From positions 434,001 through 498,000 of the forward strand of contig NZ_FYEZ01000001.1 of assembly GCF_900187395.1 (NCBI RefSeq): 64,000 nucleotides of DNA, in the 5' to 3' direction. This stretch comes from Kytococcus aerolatus (GTDB taxonomy: Bacteria > Actinomycetota > Actinomycetes > Actinomycetales > Dermatophilaceae). Both the position numbers and the translations under genes were made by a program. Positions 52,510-62,091 of the stretch are shown here, piece after piece. The first letter of the stretch is position 1. Every line of letters begins with the position of its first letter. The notes under the pieces were generated by a model. It was not told where the DNA came from. It saw nothing but the letters and a program-made list of their open reading frames with translations, and ran no database searches.

Positions 52510-52628
52510 CGGCACCACCCCCTCGGACCCGCACGCTAGGCGCGGGTCGGTGGCCACCGTGGCGGGAGAACGGTCAGCCTGTGGACGGGCAGGTCCCCGC
52601 GCCGGACACCCCTGCCCGGCGGTCTCCC

Positions 52629-53570
52629 TCAGTCCTCCAGCGCCCAGCGCCCCGGGTCCCCGGGCACCCGCGGGGAGACCACGATGCCGACGGTGCCGAC
52701 CCCCGTGTGGGCGCCCACCACCGCGCCGAGCTCGCAGAGCTCGACAGCGACCTCGTCCCCCACCGCCCGGAGCTCGGCCGCCATCGCCTCGGCGACCTCG
52801 GGCCGGTCCAGGTGGTGGATGCTCACGTCGACCGCCACGCCGCTCCCCTCGTCGAACTCGCCCTCCCGGATGCTGTCGACGACCGCGTCGGCCACGTCGG
52901 CAGCGCTGTCCTGCCCCCAGTCCACGAGCGCCTGGCGTGCGGCCCGCAGGGTGCGTACCTTCTGCCAGCCGTCCACGCCGCCGTCCCGGGTCACCTGCAG
53001 CAGCGGCTTGACCGCCAGGGCCGTGCCGACGAAGGCCTGGGCGGCGCCGATCCGCCCGCCCCGACGCAGCTGGTCCAGGGACTCCACGACGAACCGGACC
53101 TGCGTGTCCCGGGCCGTGCGCTCCACGAGGTCGACGACCGCCGCACCGTCCGCGCCCGCCGCGGCGGCCCGTTCGCCCGCCAGCACCGCCGCGGCCAGCC
53201 CGCCGGAGACCGAGCGGGAGTCCACCACGTGCACCGGCAGACCGGTCCGGGCAGCGGTCGCCCGGGCGACCTCCACCGTGGACGACAGGCGCCCGGAGAG
53301 GTGCACGCTCACCACCTCCCGAGCCCCGGCCTGCAGGGCCTCCCACCAGACGGTCTCGAAGTCGGCCGGCCCCGGCGAGGCGGTCGAGACCGTGCTGCGG
53401 GAGGCCAGCGCGGCCGCCAGACGGCTGCCGTCGAGGTCCTCACCCTCCCGGAAGCTGCGCCCGTCGATCCTGACGTGCAGGGGCACCACCCCGACCCGCC
53501 CCGCGGGCAGGTCGGAGCGGGTGGCGAGATCCGCGGTGGAGTCCGTGACCAGGGCGACCGTGCGCGCCAT
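52629..53570 (-). CDS. DegV family fatty-acid-binding protein
   Basis: A 313-residue DegV protein: VALVTDSTADLATRSDL, VVPLHVRIDGRSFREGEDL, STASPGPADFETVW, VSVHLSGRLSSTVEVAR and ESLDQLRRGGRIGAAQA are family hallmarks. Members bind fatty acids and, in FakB form, present them to the fatty acid kinase FakA; no fakA is adjacent. ATG 53570 overlaps the leuS stop as TGATG, so it is coupled to leuS. Downstream comEA starts 119 bp later. Confidence 0.9.
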   Translation of the reverse strand: MARTVALVTDSTADLATRSDLPAGRVGVVPLHVRIDGRSFREGEDLDGSRLAAALASRSTVSTASPGPADFETVWWEALQAGAREVVSVHLSGRLSSTVEVARATAARTGLPVHVVDSRSVSGGLAAAVLAGERAAAAGADGAAVVDLVERTARDTQVRFVVESLDQLRRGGRIGAAQAFVGTALAVKPLLQVTRDGGVDGWQKVRTLRAARQALVDWGQDSAADVADAVVDSIREGEFDEGSGVAVDVSIHHLDRPEVAEAMAAELRAVGDEVAVELCELGAVVGAHTGVGTVGIVVSPRVPGDPGRWALED

Positions 53571-56524
53571 CAGACGACGATGTTCACGAGCTTCGGGGCC
53601 TTGACGATCACCTTGCGGATCTCGGCGCCGTCGAGGAGCTCCTGCACCCGGTCGGTGGCCAGCGCCTGTGCCTCCAGCTCCTCGGCGGTGATGTCGGGCG
53701 CCACCTCCAGCCGGGCCCGGACCTTGCCCCGCACCTGCACCACGCAGGTGACGGTGTCGGCCGCGAGGTACTCCTCGTCGGCCTGCGGGAAGGGCTCCGT
53801 CGCCAGGGAGCGCTCGTGCCCCAGCCGCGACCACAGCTCCTCTCCGAGGTGCGGGGCCAGCGGGGCCACCATCTGCACGAGCGGCTCGGCCACCGCGCGC
53901 GGCACCGCGTCGAGCTTGGTGACCGTGTTCGTCAGCTCGATGAGCTTGGCCACGGCCGTGTTGAAGCGCAGGCCCCGGTAGTCCTCGGCAACACCGGCGA
54001 TGGTGCCGTGCAGGGCACGCAGGGTCGCCTCGTCGGGGGCGTCCTCCACCACTCGCAGCTCACCGGTGGCCTCGTCGACGACGGCACGCCACAGGCGCTG
54101 CAGGAAGCGCTGGGAACCGACGACGGCCCGGGTGTCCCAGGGGCGGGAGGCGTCCAGCGGGCCCATCGACATCTCGTAGACGCGGAAGACGTCGGCGCCG
54201 TACTGCTCGCACATCTCGTCGGGCGTCACGACGTTCTTCAGCGACTTGCCCATCTTCCCGTACTCCCGGGTGACGCGCTGGCCGTTCCACTCGTAGACGA
54301 TGCCGTCCTGGGCCTGCGGGTCCTCCGGGGCCTCGCGCTCGGTGACCTCGGTGGCCGGAACCGGCTGCCCGCGGTGGTCGCGGAAGGCGTAGGCCTGCAC
54401 GTAGCCCTGGTTGAACAGGCGCCGGAAGGGCTCGTCGGAGGAGACGTGCCCCAGGTCGAAGAGGACCTTGTGCCAGAAACGGGCGTAGAGCAGGTGCAGC
54501 ACGGCATGCTCCACCCCACCCACGTACAGGTCGACGCCACCGGGATCGCCCTCGACGCCGGCACCCGCACCCCGGCCCGGGCCCATCCAGTACTCCTCGT
54601 TGACCGGGTCGACCAGCGTCTCGTCGTTCGTCGGGTCCACGTAGCGCAGCTCGTACCAGCAGGAGCCCGCCCAGTTGGGCATGGTGTTCGTCTCGCGGCG
54701 GTACCGCTTCGGCCCGTCGCCCAGGTCGAGGGTGACGTTCACCCAGTCCTCGTTGCGGCCCAGCGGGGACTCCGGCTGGGTGTCCCAGTCCTCCGGGTCG
54801 TAGGTGCGGGGGCTGTAGTCGGCCACCTCGGGCAGCTCGACCGGGAGCTGGTCCTCCGGCACGGCGTGGGCACGGCCGTCCTCGTCCCAGACGATCGGGA
54901 AGGGCTCGCCCCAGTAGCGCTGGCGACTGAAGAGCCAGTCGCGCAGCTTGTAGCTCGTCGTGCCGCGGCCGGCGCCGATCTCCTCCAGGTGCGCGATCAT
55001 CGCGGCCTTGGCCTCGGCCACGCCCATCCCGTCGAGGTCGATCGCGTCGGTGGCCGAGTTGATGGCCGGCCCCTCGCCGGTGAAGGCCGTCTCCTCGTCG
55101 TGCCCCTCGGGCGGCTGCACGGTGCGGACGATGTCCAGCTCGTAGCTGCGGGCGAAGTCCCAGTCGCGCTGGTCCTGGGCGGGCACGGCCATGATCGCGC
55201 CGGTGCCGTAGCCCATCATCACGTAGTCGGCCACGAAGACCGGCAGCTGCTGGCCGGTCACCGGGTTGACCGCCCAGACGCCGGTGAAGACGCCGGTCTT
55301 GGCCTTCTCGTCGGCCTGCCGCTCCAGCTCGGTCTTGCGGCTGGCCGCCAGCCGGTAGGCCTCCACGGCCTTCCGCGGGGTGGCGTGACCGCCGGTCCAG
55401 GACTCCTTGGTGCCCTCCGGCCACTGCGCCGGGGCCGCCTCGGCCACCGGGTGCTCGGGGGCCACGACCATGAAGGTCGCCCCGAAGATGGTGTCCGGCC
55501 GGGTGGTGAACACCCGCAGGTGGGGGTTGCCCTCGGTGGCGCCGTCGACCTGGGCGGCGTGCGGCAGGGCCAGGTCGAAGCTCACCTCCGCACCGTGCGA
55601 GCGGCCGATCCAGTTGCGCTGCATCGAGGCCACGGACTCGGGCCACTGCAGCCGGTCCAGGTCGTCCACCAGGCGGTCGGCATAGGCGGTGATCCGCATC
55701 ATCCACTGCGGCAGGTTGCGCTGGAAGACCGGGAAGTTGCCCCGCTCGGAGCGGCCCTCGGCGGTGACCTCCTCGTTGGCCACCACGGTGCCCAGACCCG
55801 GCACCCAGTTCACGGGGGCGTCGGACAGGTAGGCCAGGCGGCGGGCGTCCACCGCATCGGCGCGCTCGGCCTCGGTGAGCTCGGCCCAGGGACGACCGTC
55901 GGGGGTCTCCACCTCGCCGGCGGCGTAGGCGGCCTCCAGCTCGGCGATCGGGCGGGCCCGGCCGGTGGTGTCGGGGCGACGTCCGGGGGCCTCGGGGTCG
56001 TACCAGGAGTTGTACACCTGCAGGAAGATCCACTGGGTCCACCGGTAGTACGCCGGGTCGATCGTGGCGAAGGCGCGCTGGTCGTCGTGGCTCAGCCCCA
56101 GCTGGCGCAGCTGCCGCTGGTAGGTCTCGATGTTCGCCTCGGTGGTGGTGCGCGGGTGCTGACCGGTCTGGACGGCGAACTGCTCGGCCGGCAGACCGAA
56201 GGCGTCGAAGCCCATCGTGTAGAGCACGTTGCAGCCGGTGGTGCGCTGGAAGCGGGCGTAGACGTCGGTGGCGATGAAGCCCAGCGGGTGGCCGACGTGG
56301 AGGCCCGCCCCGGAGGGGTACGGGAACATGTCCTGGATCATGATCTTGGGCTGCTCCGCCACGGCCGCGCGGGCCGCGGGGTCCTGCGGGGCCAGGTCAC
56401 CCGTGGGGTTGGGGGCCCGGAAGGTGCCCTCGGCCTCCCAGCGCTCCTGCCAGCGGGCCTCGATCTCGTTCGCGAGGGCCGGGGTGTACCGGAACGGGGT
56501 CTCGTTGCGGTCGGTCTGGCTCAT
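53570..56524 (-). CDS. leuS: Leucyl-tRNA synthetase
   Basis: A 984-residue class I synthetase. The HIGH motif appears as [16 protein letters not shown], the KMSKS motif as [12 protein letters not shown], and an editing CP1 domain lies between with the conserved [22 protein letters not shown] precedes ATG 56524. A leader peptide with three consecutive Leu codons and a terminator hairpin with T6 lie just upstream, which indicates control by leucine supply through attenuation. degV follows with overlapping stop and start. Confidence 0.97.
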   Translation of the reverse strand: MSQTDRNETPFRYTPALANEIEARWQERWEAEGTFRAPNPTGDLAPQDPAARAAVAEQPKIMIQDMFPYPSGAGLHVGHPLGFIATDVYARFQRTTGCNVLYTMGFDAFGLPAEQFAVQTGQHPRTTTEANIETYQRQLRQLGLSHDDQRAFATIDPAYYRWTQWIFLQVYNSWYDPEAPGRRPDTTGRARPIAELEAAYAAGEVETPDGRPWAELTEAERADAVDARRLAYLSDAPVNWVPGLGTVVANEEVTAEGRSERGNFPVFQRNLPQWMMRITAYADRLVDDLDRLQWPESVASMQRNWIGRSHGAEVSFDLALPHAAQVDGATEGNPHLRVFTTRPDTIFGATFMVVAPEHPVAEAAPAQWPEGTKESWTGGHATPRKAVEAYRLAASRKTELERQADEKAKTGVFTGVWAVNPVTGQQLPVFVADYVMMGYGTGAIMAVPAQDQRDWDFARSYELDIVRTVQPPEGHDEETAFTGEGPAINSATDAIDLDGMGVAEAKAAMIAHLEEIGAGRGTTSYKLRDWLFSRQRYWGEPFPIVWDEDGRAHAVPEDQLPVELPEVADYSPRTYDPEDWDTQPESPLGRNEDWVNVTLDLGDGPKRYRRETNTMPNWAGSCWYELRYVDPTNDETLVDPVNEEYWMGPGRGAGAGVEGDPGGVDLYVGGVEHAVLHLLYARFWHKVLFDLGHVSSDEPFRRLFNQGYVQAYAFRDHRGQPVPATEVTEREAPEDPQAQDGIVYEWNGQRVTREYGKMGKSLKNVVTPDEMCEQYGADVFRVYEMSMGPLDASRPWDTRAVVGSQRFLQRLWRAVVDEATGELRVVEDAPDEATLRALHGTIAGVAEDYRGLRFNTAVAKLIELTNTVTKLDAVPRAVAEPLVQMVAPLAPHLGEELWSRLGHERSLATEPFPQADEEYLAADTVTCVVQVRGKVRARLEVAPDITAEELEAQALATDRVQELLDGAEIRKVIVKAPKLVNIVV

Positions 56525-56603
56525 GCGCTCCTCCTGGAGTCTCGGGCCGGGTGGGGACGGTGGGTCGGGGACGGCCGGGCGGCGGCCCGGCGGGCCGCGG
56601 CAC

Positions 56604-56629
56604 AAAAAAGCCCCTCACGCAGGAGGGGG
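56604..56629 (-). terminator. Intrinsic terminator/attenuator upstream of leuS
   Basis: On the minus strand CCCCTC and GAGGGG pair around a six-base loop and are followed by C and six T. Upstream CCGCGGTG (56657-56650, at the end of the leader ORF) pairs with CACCGCGG (56640-56633). The hairpin lies within the leuS transcript, about 80 bases before the start codon. Confidence 0.8.
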
Positions 56630-56648
56630 TGGCCGCGGTGGTGGGTGC

Positions 56649-56687
56649 TCACCGCGGCGAACGAAGAAGCAGCGTCGCCGACGACAT
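56649..56687 (-). CDS. leuS leader peptide (MSSATLLLRSPR)
   Basis: Twelve codons and TGA. Residues 6-8 are Leu, encoded by one CTG and two CTT; CTT is rare in this genome. The -10 box TACCCT (56699-56694) ends six bases before the ATG, implying a leaderless start. The final codons lie in the first arm of a hairpin that precedes the leuS terminator. This is the structure of a classical attenuator, where stalling at Leu codons would prevent termination. Confidence 0.7.
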   Translation of the reverse strand: MSSATLLLRSPR

Positions 56688-56709
56688 GGAGACAGGGTAG
56701 CCGACGCGT

Positions 56710-57716
56710 TCAGTGCTTGGTCCAGATCCGGGTGTTGAGGTCGAAGTGCTCGACCACCGTGAGGAAGAAGACGAAGTCGTCGTAGATGATCTCGGTCTGC
56801 CCCCGGTGAAGGAGAGCGCGTACTCGACGGCGCCGCAGTGCTCGGCGAAGGTCAGGATGGCCTCCAGCGTCTGCGGGGAGATGAGGTACCGGGCCTCGAG
56901 CTGGTCGGTGGTCCAGCCGGTGAACAGCTCGCCGAAGCGCACCCCCTCCAGCTCGAGCGGGGTGAGCCCCTGCCCCGCGGCCTCCTCCGGGAGGATCCGA
57001 CGCAGCGCACCCGCCCCACCGCTGGAGGAGGCCTGCACCTTCGAGGTGCTCCGGGAGAACAGGTAGGTCTCGCTGGTGAAGTCCTTGTGGAAGTCGGCCG
57101 TGAAGAAGACCAGGATGGCCCCCGTGGGCAGGTTCTGGAGGACCTTCGCGAAGGTCCTCCCGGCTTCGCTCGAACGACCGGGGAGCAGCCAGCTCAGGTC
57201 GCAGAACGCGAGGTCGGTGCGGCCGAAGCGCCCGTGGACGAGGTCCTCACCGAACAGGTCGGGTTCCCGGACGATCCCGCTGGCCGCGATGAGCCACGGG
57301 TCGATCGACCCCCGCGGGTCGTAGCCCGCTTGGAGGGTGACCGGCTCACCGCCGACGACGTCCCGGGCGTGGGTCTGCTGCACGAGGGCGTCGACGAGGG
57401 GACCCACGACTCCCCTCTGGTGGTCCGCCTTCACCCCCCACAGGCCGGCCACGCTCGTGATGAAGGACCACCCGAACCCCACGATCCCGACGAGGCCGAG
57501 GAGCCCACCGAGCAGGTCGAGCAGTTCGTGCCCGAGGAGCGACAGTCCGGTGGCCGCCAGGATCAGGAGCCCGTACCAGCAGCCGCTGCCGCCCCACCCG
57601 GTGAGCCTCTTGGCATCCTGGGCCGCCTTCTCGGCGTGCGGGGCGATCCCGGGCCAGAGCTGCTCGAAGGGCGGGACGCTGACCCGGTGGGGCGTGGGCC
57701 GCGGGGCGCGGCTCAC
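56710..57716 (-). pseudogene. DUF3137 protein gene with a C-terminal frameshift
   Basis: GTG 57716 overlaps the lemA stop as GTGA. The product has a polar N-terminus (FEQLWPGIAPHAEKAAQDAK), two membrane segments (YGLLILAATGLSLLGHELL, LLGLVGIVGFGWSFITSVAG) and a soluble domain with GAILVFFTADFHKDFTSETY, typical of DUF3137 proteins found next to lemA. Near the end, a run of five G (56800-56804, minus-strand reading) breaks the frame; one more G would give the hydrophobic end TEIIYDDFVFFLTVVEHFDL and the stop at 56710. As written, the frame runs on into the leuS leader. Either a sequence error or a real mutation. Confidence 0.75.
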
Positions 57717-58186
57717 CCGAGGTACCCGTCCAGGTCGTAACCCTCCCGCTTGCCGGGGGTGCTCACCTCGAAGAGATCGTGGGGGCCGACGCCGAGCAGG
57801 GGCGCGACGAGCAGGGGCGCGACGAGCAGCGTGGGGGAAGGACTGGCGGGCGGTGTTGTAGTCGGTGGCCGCGGTGTTGTAGTGACGACGGGCAGCCCCG
57901 AGGCGCTCCTCCAGCTCGTTGATGGTGCGCTGCATCATCTCCACGTTCTGGGCGTACCCGCTGGAGGCGTAGGCCTCGCCGGAGGCCAGGGCCCCGGGCA
58001 GCTTCGCCTGGGCCTGTGCCTTGAGCGCGTCATAGCGCTGCTCCAGCAATGCGTCGATGCCCCGCAGGATCTCGGTGGAGGCGTTGCGCCGCTCCACCAG
58101 GAAGTTGTACACCCCCACCAGCCAACCCCCCGAGGAGGAGCACGACGGCTCCGAGGACCAGGAGAACGATCAACCAGGTGGGCATC
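57713..58186 (-). pseudogene. LemA family protein gene with two homopolymer frameshifts
   Basis: ATG 58186 follows AGGAG and starts a normal LemA anchor (PTWLIVLLVLGAVVLLLGG). An extra G in a run of six (58126-58131) then shifts the frame; the correct continuation is WLVGVYNFLVERRNAS and the helical coiled-coil core (ILRGIDALLEQRYDALKAQ, NTAATDYNTARQSFP). An extra C in a run of five (57833-57837) shifts it again; the correct end is TLLVAPLLVAPLLGVG then PHDLFEVSTPGKREGYDLDG and stop at 57713. A 15-base tandem duplication encodes LLVAP twice. Both faults are in homopolymers, so assembly error is plausible and the gene may be intact in the cell. Confidence 0.8.
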
Positions 58187-58269
58187 TGCCGCGCTCCTCA
58201 GCATCAGGTCGGGTCGACCCCCGGCTCCTACTACGCACCGTAGCCCCCGGAGGCCCCTCTGGGCAGCCG

Positions 58270-58303
58270 AGAGGCCGGCCACCCCGTGGGGTGACCGGCC
58301 TCT
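58270..58303 (-). terminator. rpsT terminator
   Basis: AGAGGCCGGCCACCCC (58270-58285) pairs with GGGGTGACCGGCCTCT (58288-58303) with one G-T pair, just downstream of the rpsT stop. Confidence 0.8.
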
Positions 58304-58320
58304 CGTGGAGCGGCGCCGGC

Positions 58321-58581
58321 TCAGAGAGCAGCGGCGCGCTTGGCCATGGCCGACTTCTTGTTGGCGGCCTGGTTCTTGTGGATGACGCCCTTGCTCACGG
58401 CCTTGTCCAGCTTGCGGCTGGCCACCTGCAGCGCGTCCTGCGCGGCAGCGGAGTCGCCGGACTCGGCGGCGGCACGGAACTTGCGGATCCAGGTGCGCAG
58501 CTCCGACTTGTACGCGCGGTTGCGCTCGGTGCGCTTCGCGTTGGTCAGAACGCGCTTCTTCTGCGACTTGATGTTCGCCAC
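58321..58581 (-). CDS. rpsT: 30S ribosomal protein S20
   Basis: An 86-residue basic, helical protein that binds 16S rRNA. It begins [20 protein letters not shown] and contains [20 protein letters not shown], both signatures of S20. GTG 58581 is preceded by GGGAGAGA at a suitable distance; the in-frame ATG at 58596 is inside that site. The 238-base gap to holA on the same strand reads as a leader/promoter region with no further gene. Confidence 0.97.
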   Translation of the reverse strand: MANIKSQKKRVLTNAKRTERNRAYKSELRTWIRKFRAAAESGDSAAAQDALQVASRKLDKAVSKGVIHKNQAANKKSAMAKRAAAL

Positions 58582-58819
58582 GTGGGTCTCTCCCAATGAG
58601 GTCGTTGGTGTCTGTCAGTGCGACAGCACTCGTCGGCAGACGGCCGAAGTGCCTGTCTAGAGGGTTGGAGATCCGCTCGGGACCGGGCGTGGGGACACCC
58701 TTTGCGTGAGCGGCTCTCTCCGGCGTGCGGGGCGCGCACGACCCTCTGGCGCGCCTGCAGTGCTGGACAGGTTATCTCATGCCCGGCCATTCGGTGACAT
58801 CGTCGCCTCGGGGAACCAC

Positions 58820-59773
58820 TCAGGAGTGCAGGCGGCTGATGGCGTCGACCGCTCGCTCCACCGCCCCCTGCGGGTCCCGGGCCGCTCCCTTCACCTCGTG
58901 GTCGGTCTGCGCCAGACGCTCGATGACCGTCCCGAGCCGGGCGGCGTCCCAGCCCCGCAGCATCCGCCGGGCCTTGTCCACCTGGAAGGGGGCCATGCCC
59001 AGCTCCTTGGCCACCTGGCCGGAGCCACGCTGCCCCGCCGAGGCCACGAGGCCGATCTGCCGGGCCTGTCCGGCGAGCACCGCCACCAGGGGCACCGGGT
59101 CCAGCCCGCCGATCATCGCGTGGCGCACCAGCCGCAGGGCCTCGGCGCGCTGCCCGGTGAAGGCGGCCTCCGCCACCTTGAACCCGGTCGTCTCCACCTT
59201 GCCGCCGTGGTAGAGGTTCACCTCCTCCACGGTGACCATGCCCTCGGTGTCCGCCACCAGCTGCGCACAGGCCGCCGCCAGCGTCCGGGCATCGCCCCCG
59301 GCTGCGGCCACGAGCACCTGCACCGCCTCGTCCTCGATGCGCCGCCGGGCGGACCGGAACTCGCGCTGCACGAAGGCCACCTTGTCCCGGTCGCTCTTGA
59401 GCGCCGGCGCCTCCACCGTGTGGGCGTGCGCGCGGGCCAGGGCGTCCAGCACCCGCTTGTGCTTGTTCCCCGAGCGGTGCCAGACCACCAGGACGTTGCC
59501 CTCCCCCGGGTCGGCCACCGCGGTGAGCAGCTCCTCGGCCAGCGCGTCCGGCGCCACCTCCAGCCCCCGCACCTCCAGGACCGTCCCGCCCCCGAAGAGG
59601 CTGGGGCTCAGGGCCATCGCCACGGCCCCCGGGGTGTACCCGTCCGGGTCGAGGCGCACCGTCTCCACCTCGGGCTCCACGGCCCGGGCGGCGCTCACCA
59701 CCTCCTCCACGGCCCGGTCGGCCAGGAGCTCCTCGGGGCCCTTCACGAGGACCCGCTGCGGCACACCCTTCAC
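58820..59773 (-). CDS. holA: DNA polymerase III subunit delta
   Basis: A 317-residue clamp-loader subunit. Recognisable parts are RVLVKGPEELLADRAVEEVV, NVLVVWHRSGNKHKRVLDAL, the region YHGGKVETTGFKVAEAAFTG and the collar helices (ARRMLRGWDAARLGTVIERL). GTG 59773 overlaps the dinG stop in GTGA, so the two are coupled. rpsT immediately downstream of holA is a standard actinobacterial order. Confidence 0.93.
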   Translation of the reverse strand: MKGVPQRVLVKGPEELLADRAVEEVVSAARAVEPEVETVRLDPDGYTPGAVAMALSPSLFGGGTVLEVRGLEVAPDALAEELLTAVADPGEGNVLVVWHRSGNKHKRVLDALARAHAHTVEAPALKSDRDKVAFVQREFRSARRRIEDEAVQVLVAAAGGDARTLAAACAQLVADTEGMVTVEEVNLYHGGKVETTGFKVAEAAFTGQRAEALRLVRHAMIGGLDPVPLVAVLAGQARQIGLVASAGQRGSGQVAKELGMAPFQVDKARRMLRGWDAARLGTVIERLAQTDHEVKGAARDPQGAVERAVDAISRLHS

Positions 59774-62016
59774 GTCAGACTCAGCTCCAGCTGCTCCAGG
59801 CGCGCCGCCACCGCGTCCGGCGCGCGGTCCACGGCCCGGGCCACGACCTCGATGGCAGCGGCTCCGTCCTCGCCCCGGGCGGCCTCGAGGGCAGCCCGCA
59901 GGGCCTCGTCCTCCTGCGGCGTCCACGGCTCGCCCCCGGTCACCGCGCTGCGGGCCGACCGGGCCACCGGCGGCGCCCCCGCCCGGCCGGACCCGACGAG
60001 CGAGCGCGCCGCCACCTCGGCCACGGGCACCGGCTCCGGCGCGGTGGCGTCGAGCCGCTGCAGGGCACCGAGGACGAGCTCCCGGTCCTGGGTGGGCCAG
60101 AAGGGAGGCAGGGAGCGCTGCAGGAAGCCGGCGTACCGGGCGGTCACCATGCGCGGGTCGAGGAGGGCCACCACGCCGCGGTCGTCGGCCCGCCGCACCA
60201 GGCGCCCGGCACCCTGGGCCAGCCGGAGGGCGGCGTGGGTGGCCGACACGCTCATGAAGCCGTTGCCCCCGTTGCGGGCGATGGCCTGCGAGCGTGCCGA
60301 GCTCAGCGGGTCGTCCGGGCGGGGAAAGGGGATGCGGTCGATGAGCACCAGCTGGCAGGCCGAGCCGGGCACGTCCACCCCCTGCCACAGGGACAGGGTG
60401 CCGAAGAGGCAGGTGCGGGGGTCGGCGGCGAAGCGACGGACGAGGGTGGGCAGCTGGTCCTCGCCCTGGCAGAGCACGGGGAAGTCCTCCCCGAGGCGCC
60501 CCCGCATCTCCTCGGCGGCCGTGGTGGCCGCCCGCATCGAGGAGAAGAGACCCAGCGTGCGTCCCCCGGCGGCGCGGACGAGGGCCTCGATCTCGTCGAG
60601 CTGCTCCGGGGCGGTGCCGTCCCGGCCGGGCGGCGGCAGGTGACGGGCCACGTAGGCCATCGCCTGGCGCGGGTAGTCGAAGGGGCTGCCGACGTCGAGA
60701 CCCCGCCACTCGGGGGCACCCGCCCCCAGGAGACCGAGGGTCCCGGCCACCGCGTCGAAGGATCCGCCGAGCTCCAGCGTGGCCGAGGTGAGCACCACCG
60801 TCCGGTCACCGAAGACCTTGTCCCGCAGCAGCATGGCCACGCTCATCGGGGCCACGCGCAGGGCGTTGCGGTAGGTCGTGGCACGGCGGTCGGGGGCCAC
60901 CCAGACCACGTCCAGCTCGCGCTCCTCGAGCAGTCGCTCGGCCACGTCGCCCACCTCGTCGACGGCCGCCTGCGCGGTCTGCTGGGCGCCGTCGACCTGC
61001 TCCCCCTTGCCCGGCTTCAGGTCCCGCGAGATCTCCCGGGAGGAGTCACGCAGCACCACCAGCGCGTCGGTGAGCACGTCCGGCAGGGTGCTCAGCGAGC
61101 CCTCGGGCAGCGCGTCCAGGGCCTGCAGCAGCGCCTCCTGGGCCTCCTCCATCCGCGCCGTGTCGGTGTACCGGCCGGCCTTGCGGGCCGCCGCCGCCAC
61201 GGTGGCGGGGGTCAGCTCGTCGGTGGCCACGCCGGTCACCCGGTCCACCAGCTCGTGCGCCTCGTCGATGACGAGCAGGTGGTGCTCCGGCAGCATCGAC
61301 CGGCCCTCGATCGAGTCGATGGCGAGGAAGGCGTGGTTGGTCACGATGATGTCGACATCCGCCGCCGCGGCCCGCGAGAGCTCCACGAAGCAGTCCCCGG
61401 CCGCGGGGCAGCGGGAGGCGCCCAGGCACTCGCGGGCGCTCACCGAGACCTGCCGCCAGGCCTTGTTCGAGACGCCCGGGACGAGCTCGTCCCGGTCCCC
61501 GGACTCGGTCACCTCGGCCCACTCCCGCAGCCGGACGACCTCCTTCCCGAGCCGCGAGCGCTCCGCGTCCACCGCCCCCATCGGCACCACGGCGCCCTCG
61601 TCGTCCTCCTCCGGGAAGCCCCCGAGCAGCTTGTGCTGGCAGAGGTAGTTCGACCGGCCCTTGACGAGCGCGTAGGTGACCGGCCGTCCGACCTTCTCCC
61701 GCAGCGCCTCGGCGATGCGCGGCAGGTCACGGTCCACGATCTGCGCCTGGAGGGCCAGGGTGGCGGTCGCCACGACCACCGGCCGGCCGGTGGAGACCGC
61801 GTGCGCGATGGCGGGCACCAGGTAGGCCAGCGACTTGCCCGTCCCTGTCCCGGCCTGCACGAGGAGGTGCTCCTCCCCGTTCACCGCCTCCCCCACAGCG
61901 CGGGCCATCGCGGTCTGCCCCTCCCGGGGCTGTCCTCCGACCGCCCCGACGGCGGTGGTGAGCAGGTCGTCGAGGGAGAAGCGTCCCAACCTCACGGCAT
62001 CGGGCTGGGCAGTCAT
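59770..62016 (-). CDS. dinG: DinG-family ATP-dependent DNA helicase
   Basis: A 748-residue superfamily-2 helicase of the XPD/DinG type. Walker A is VQAGTGTGKSLAYLVPAI, the DEAH box is LLVIDEAHELVDR, and four Cys in YLCQHKLLGG, RECLGASRCPAAGDCF fit an iron-sulfur cluster. C-terminal motifs include LFGTLSLWQGVDVPG and LAQGAGRLVRRADDRGVVAL. ATG 62016 is used; a GTG nine bases upstream is an alternative. It lies upstream of holA with overlapping ends. Sits in repair of R-loops and collapsed forks in the family. Confidence 0.94.
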   Translation of the reverse strand: MTAQPDAVRLGRFSLDDLLTTAVGAVGGQPREGQTAMARAVGEAVNGEEHLLVQAGTGTGKSLAYLVPAIAHAVSTGRPVVVATATLALQAQIVDRDLPRIAEALREKVGRPVTYALVKGRSNYLCQHKLLGGFPEEDDEGAVVPMGAVDAERSRLGKEVVRLREWAEVTESGDRDELVPGVSNKAWRQVSVSARECLGASRCPAAGDCFVELSRAAAADVDIIVTNHAFLAIDSIEGRSMLPEHHLLVIDEAHELVDRVTGVATDELTPATVAAAARKAGRYTDTARMEEAQEALLQALDALPEGSLSTLPDVLTDALVVLRDSSREISRDLKPGKGEQVDGAQQTAQAAVDEVGDVAERLLEERELDVVWVAPDRRATTYRNALRVAPMSVAMLLRDKVFGDRTVVLTSATLELGGSFDAVAGTLGLLGAGAPEWRGLDVGSPFDYPRQAMAYVARHLPPPGRDGTAPEQLDEIEALVRAAGGRTLGLFSSMRAATTAAEEMRGRLGEDFPVLCQGEDQLPTLVRRFAADPRTCLFGTLSLWQGVDVPGSACQLVLIDRIPFPRPDDPLSSARSQAIARNGGNGFMSVSATHAALRLAQGAGRLVRRADDRGVVALLDPRMVTARYAGFLQRSLPPFWPTQDRELVLGALQRLDATAPEPVPVAEVAARSLVGSGRAGAPPVARSARSAVTGGEPWTPQEDEALRAALEAARGEDGAAAIEVVARAVDRAPDAVAARLEQLELSLT

Positions 62017-62091
62017 GGGGAGCACTCTAGGCGTCCGGCCCGGCCCACCGACACGGGCGGCGGACCGGGCCGGCTGCAGGAGCCCCCGCGC

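Noticed and set aside
56525-56700. T-box riboswitch before leuS
   Set aside because: No T-box sequence (TGGNACCGCG type) or specifier stem is present; a leader peptide with Leu codons explains the terminator better.
53816-56785. A 989-codon open frame opposite leuS
   Set aside because: Antisense shadow produced by high GC third positions in leuS; no ribosome site or recognisable fold.
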